Assembly: GCA_905182495.1 (NCBI GenBank)
Contig: CAJJBU010000007.1
Span: 1-64,000, forward strand
Origin: Flavobacteriales bacterium UBA952
GTDB taxonomy: Bacteria > Bacteroidota > Bacteroidia > Flavobacteriales_D > Crocinitomicaceae
Reading direction: 5' to 3'
Length of the DNA: 64,000 bases
A model generated the notes under the pieces. It was not told the origin of the DNA, made no database searches, and saw nothing but the letters and a program-made list of their open reading frames with translations. This document shows, piece by piece, positions 63,433-64,000 of the stretch. Within the stretch, counting starts at the first letter, position 1, and each line of letters begins with the position of its first letter. Both the position numbers and the translations under genes were made by a program.

Positions 63433-64000
63433 TTTTTCGTCTTTTTAGGAAATCGCATCTTATAATCGATTTCAATTTCTCCATTTGTAATGTTATTCAA
63501 CTTTTTCTGTAACAACTTACGTTTTAGTGGACTTAAATAGTCCGTAAACAACACGCCTTCTATATGGTCATATTCGTGCTGAAAAATTCGCGCTGCATAA
63601 CCTGCATATTTCTCCTCTTTAAATTCCCAGTTTTCATCATAGTATGAAACCGTAATTTCAGGTTTGCGAATTACACTTTCCCTAATTTTGGGAATAGATA
63701 GACAGCCTTCATGAAAAGGCCATTCCTTTCCCGTTTCATCTTCAATAATAGGGTTAATGAAAACTTTTTTAAAATCTGATATACCGTCTGCCAAAGGATC
63801 TTCATCTTCGCCTTCATCTTCTGAGAATGGACTGCCATCAACGATGAACAAGCGAATGTTTTTACCAATCTGTGGCGCTGCTAAGCCAACCCCCTTAGCT
63901 GCATACATCGTTTCAAACATATCTTTTACTAGCTGTTTTATATCCCCATTAACGGCTTCAACTTCTTTTGCAACAGTCCTTAACTTTTTATGGTCGCCAT
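63429..64000 (-). CDS. def: Peptide deformylase, 5' end beyond the window
   Basis: The frame is open to the last base (G-D-H-K-K-L-R-T-V-A-K-E-V upstream of the internal M at 63920), so about the first ten codons are missing. Removes formyl groups from nascent proteins. All three metal motifs are present: G-V-G-L-A-A-P-Q-I-G, H-E-G-C-L-S-I-P and Q-H-E-Y-D-H. A 20-residue acidic insertion (S-E-D-E-G-E-D-E-D-P) follows motif 1. The C-terminus is lysine-rich. Confidence 0.92.
   Translation of the reverse strand, partial: GDHKKLRTVAKEVEAVNGDIKQLVKDMFETMYAAKGVGLAAPQIGKNIRLFIVDGSPFSEDEGEDEDPLADGISDFKKVFINPIIEDETGKEWPFHEGCLSIPKIRESVIRKPEITVSYYDENWEFKEEKYAGYAARIFQHEYDHIEGVLFTDYLSPLKRKLLQKKLNNITNGEIEIDYKMRFPKKTKK

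Overview
The window is A+T-rich chromosomal DNA from a member of the Bacteroidota, most likely a Flavobacteriia-type organism. The evidence is three proteins with type IX secretion (T9SS) C-terminal sorting domains, PorT-like and DUF5686 outer-membrane proteins, DUF1573 and DUF2911 proteins, a FeoA/FeoB/Cys-rich-peptide set, RNase Y beside ZapA, and many promoters with the Bacteroidota -7 box TAnnTTTG. Gene content is mostly housekeeping. I see no prophage, IS element, CRISPR array or rRNA operon. A genus cannot be given from this evidence.

Layout. 0-6 kb: a truncated TPR-like gene, a decayed RlpA-like remnant, an AI-2E-type permease, an outer-membrane barrel, a class III sirtuin, tRNA-Val, an SPFH protein and dnaA. 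6-16.4 kb: a thioesterase, hutG-hutF (last steps of histidine breakdown), a frameshifted patatin-like phospholipase, a SirB1-type protein, pepT-holA-rsmE, and folA/thyA facing them. 16.4-34.7 kb: a histidine kinase, a type 2 ferredoxin-NADP reductase, an aldo/keto reductase, an EamA permease, DUF2911, gpsA, aspartate kinase, feoA-feoB-small peptide, two DUF1573 proteins, a secreted GxGYxYP protein, rny-zapA-coiled coil, tsaB, and two response regulators. 34.7-35.6 kb: a gene-free tandem array described below. 35.7-38.5 kb: two broken genes (a PafA-type phosphatase and a class III aminotransferase). 38.5-51.5 kb: metF, kynurenine monooxygenase, queG-ruvB, a HAD phosphatase, a CNNM/CorC protein, purD-purQ, a DksA-like protein and lspA. 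51.5-58.3 kb: a DUF5686 protein, lptC and an envelope cluster headed by coaX, then tRNA-Phe. 58.3-64 kb: a large secreted T9SS protein, a DUF2238 membrane protein, small secreted proteins and a 5'-truncated peptide deformylase.

The standout feature is at 34.72-35.62 kb. Six tandem units of roughly 140-176 bp lie on the minus strand. Each has a sequence resembling an ECF-sigma promoter (TGCAAC, a spacer of exactly 17 bases, CGTC), a short transcribed segment with a conserved core, and its own intrinsic terminator. This reads as an array of six small RNA genes of about 60-70 nt under a stress or surface-signalling sigma factor. The terminator stem shows a compensatory base-pair change, one unit has a decayed promoter, and no conserved reading frame is present.

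A second recurring pattern is a -7 box ending exactly four bases before the start codon at several genes (SirB1-type, pepT, thyA, coaX, one response regulator). This predicts leaderless mRNAs. Three otherwise family-typical genes are broken by one-base homopolymer changes or a short deletion, so either recent gene decay or assembly error must be separated by read data.
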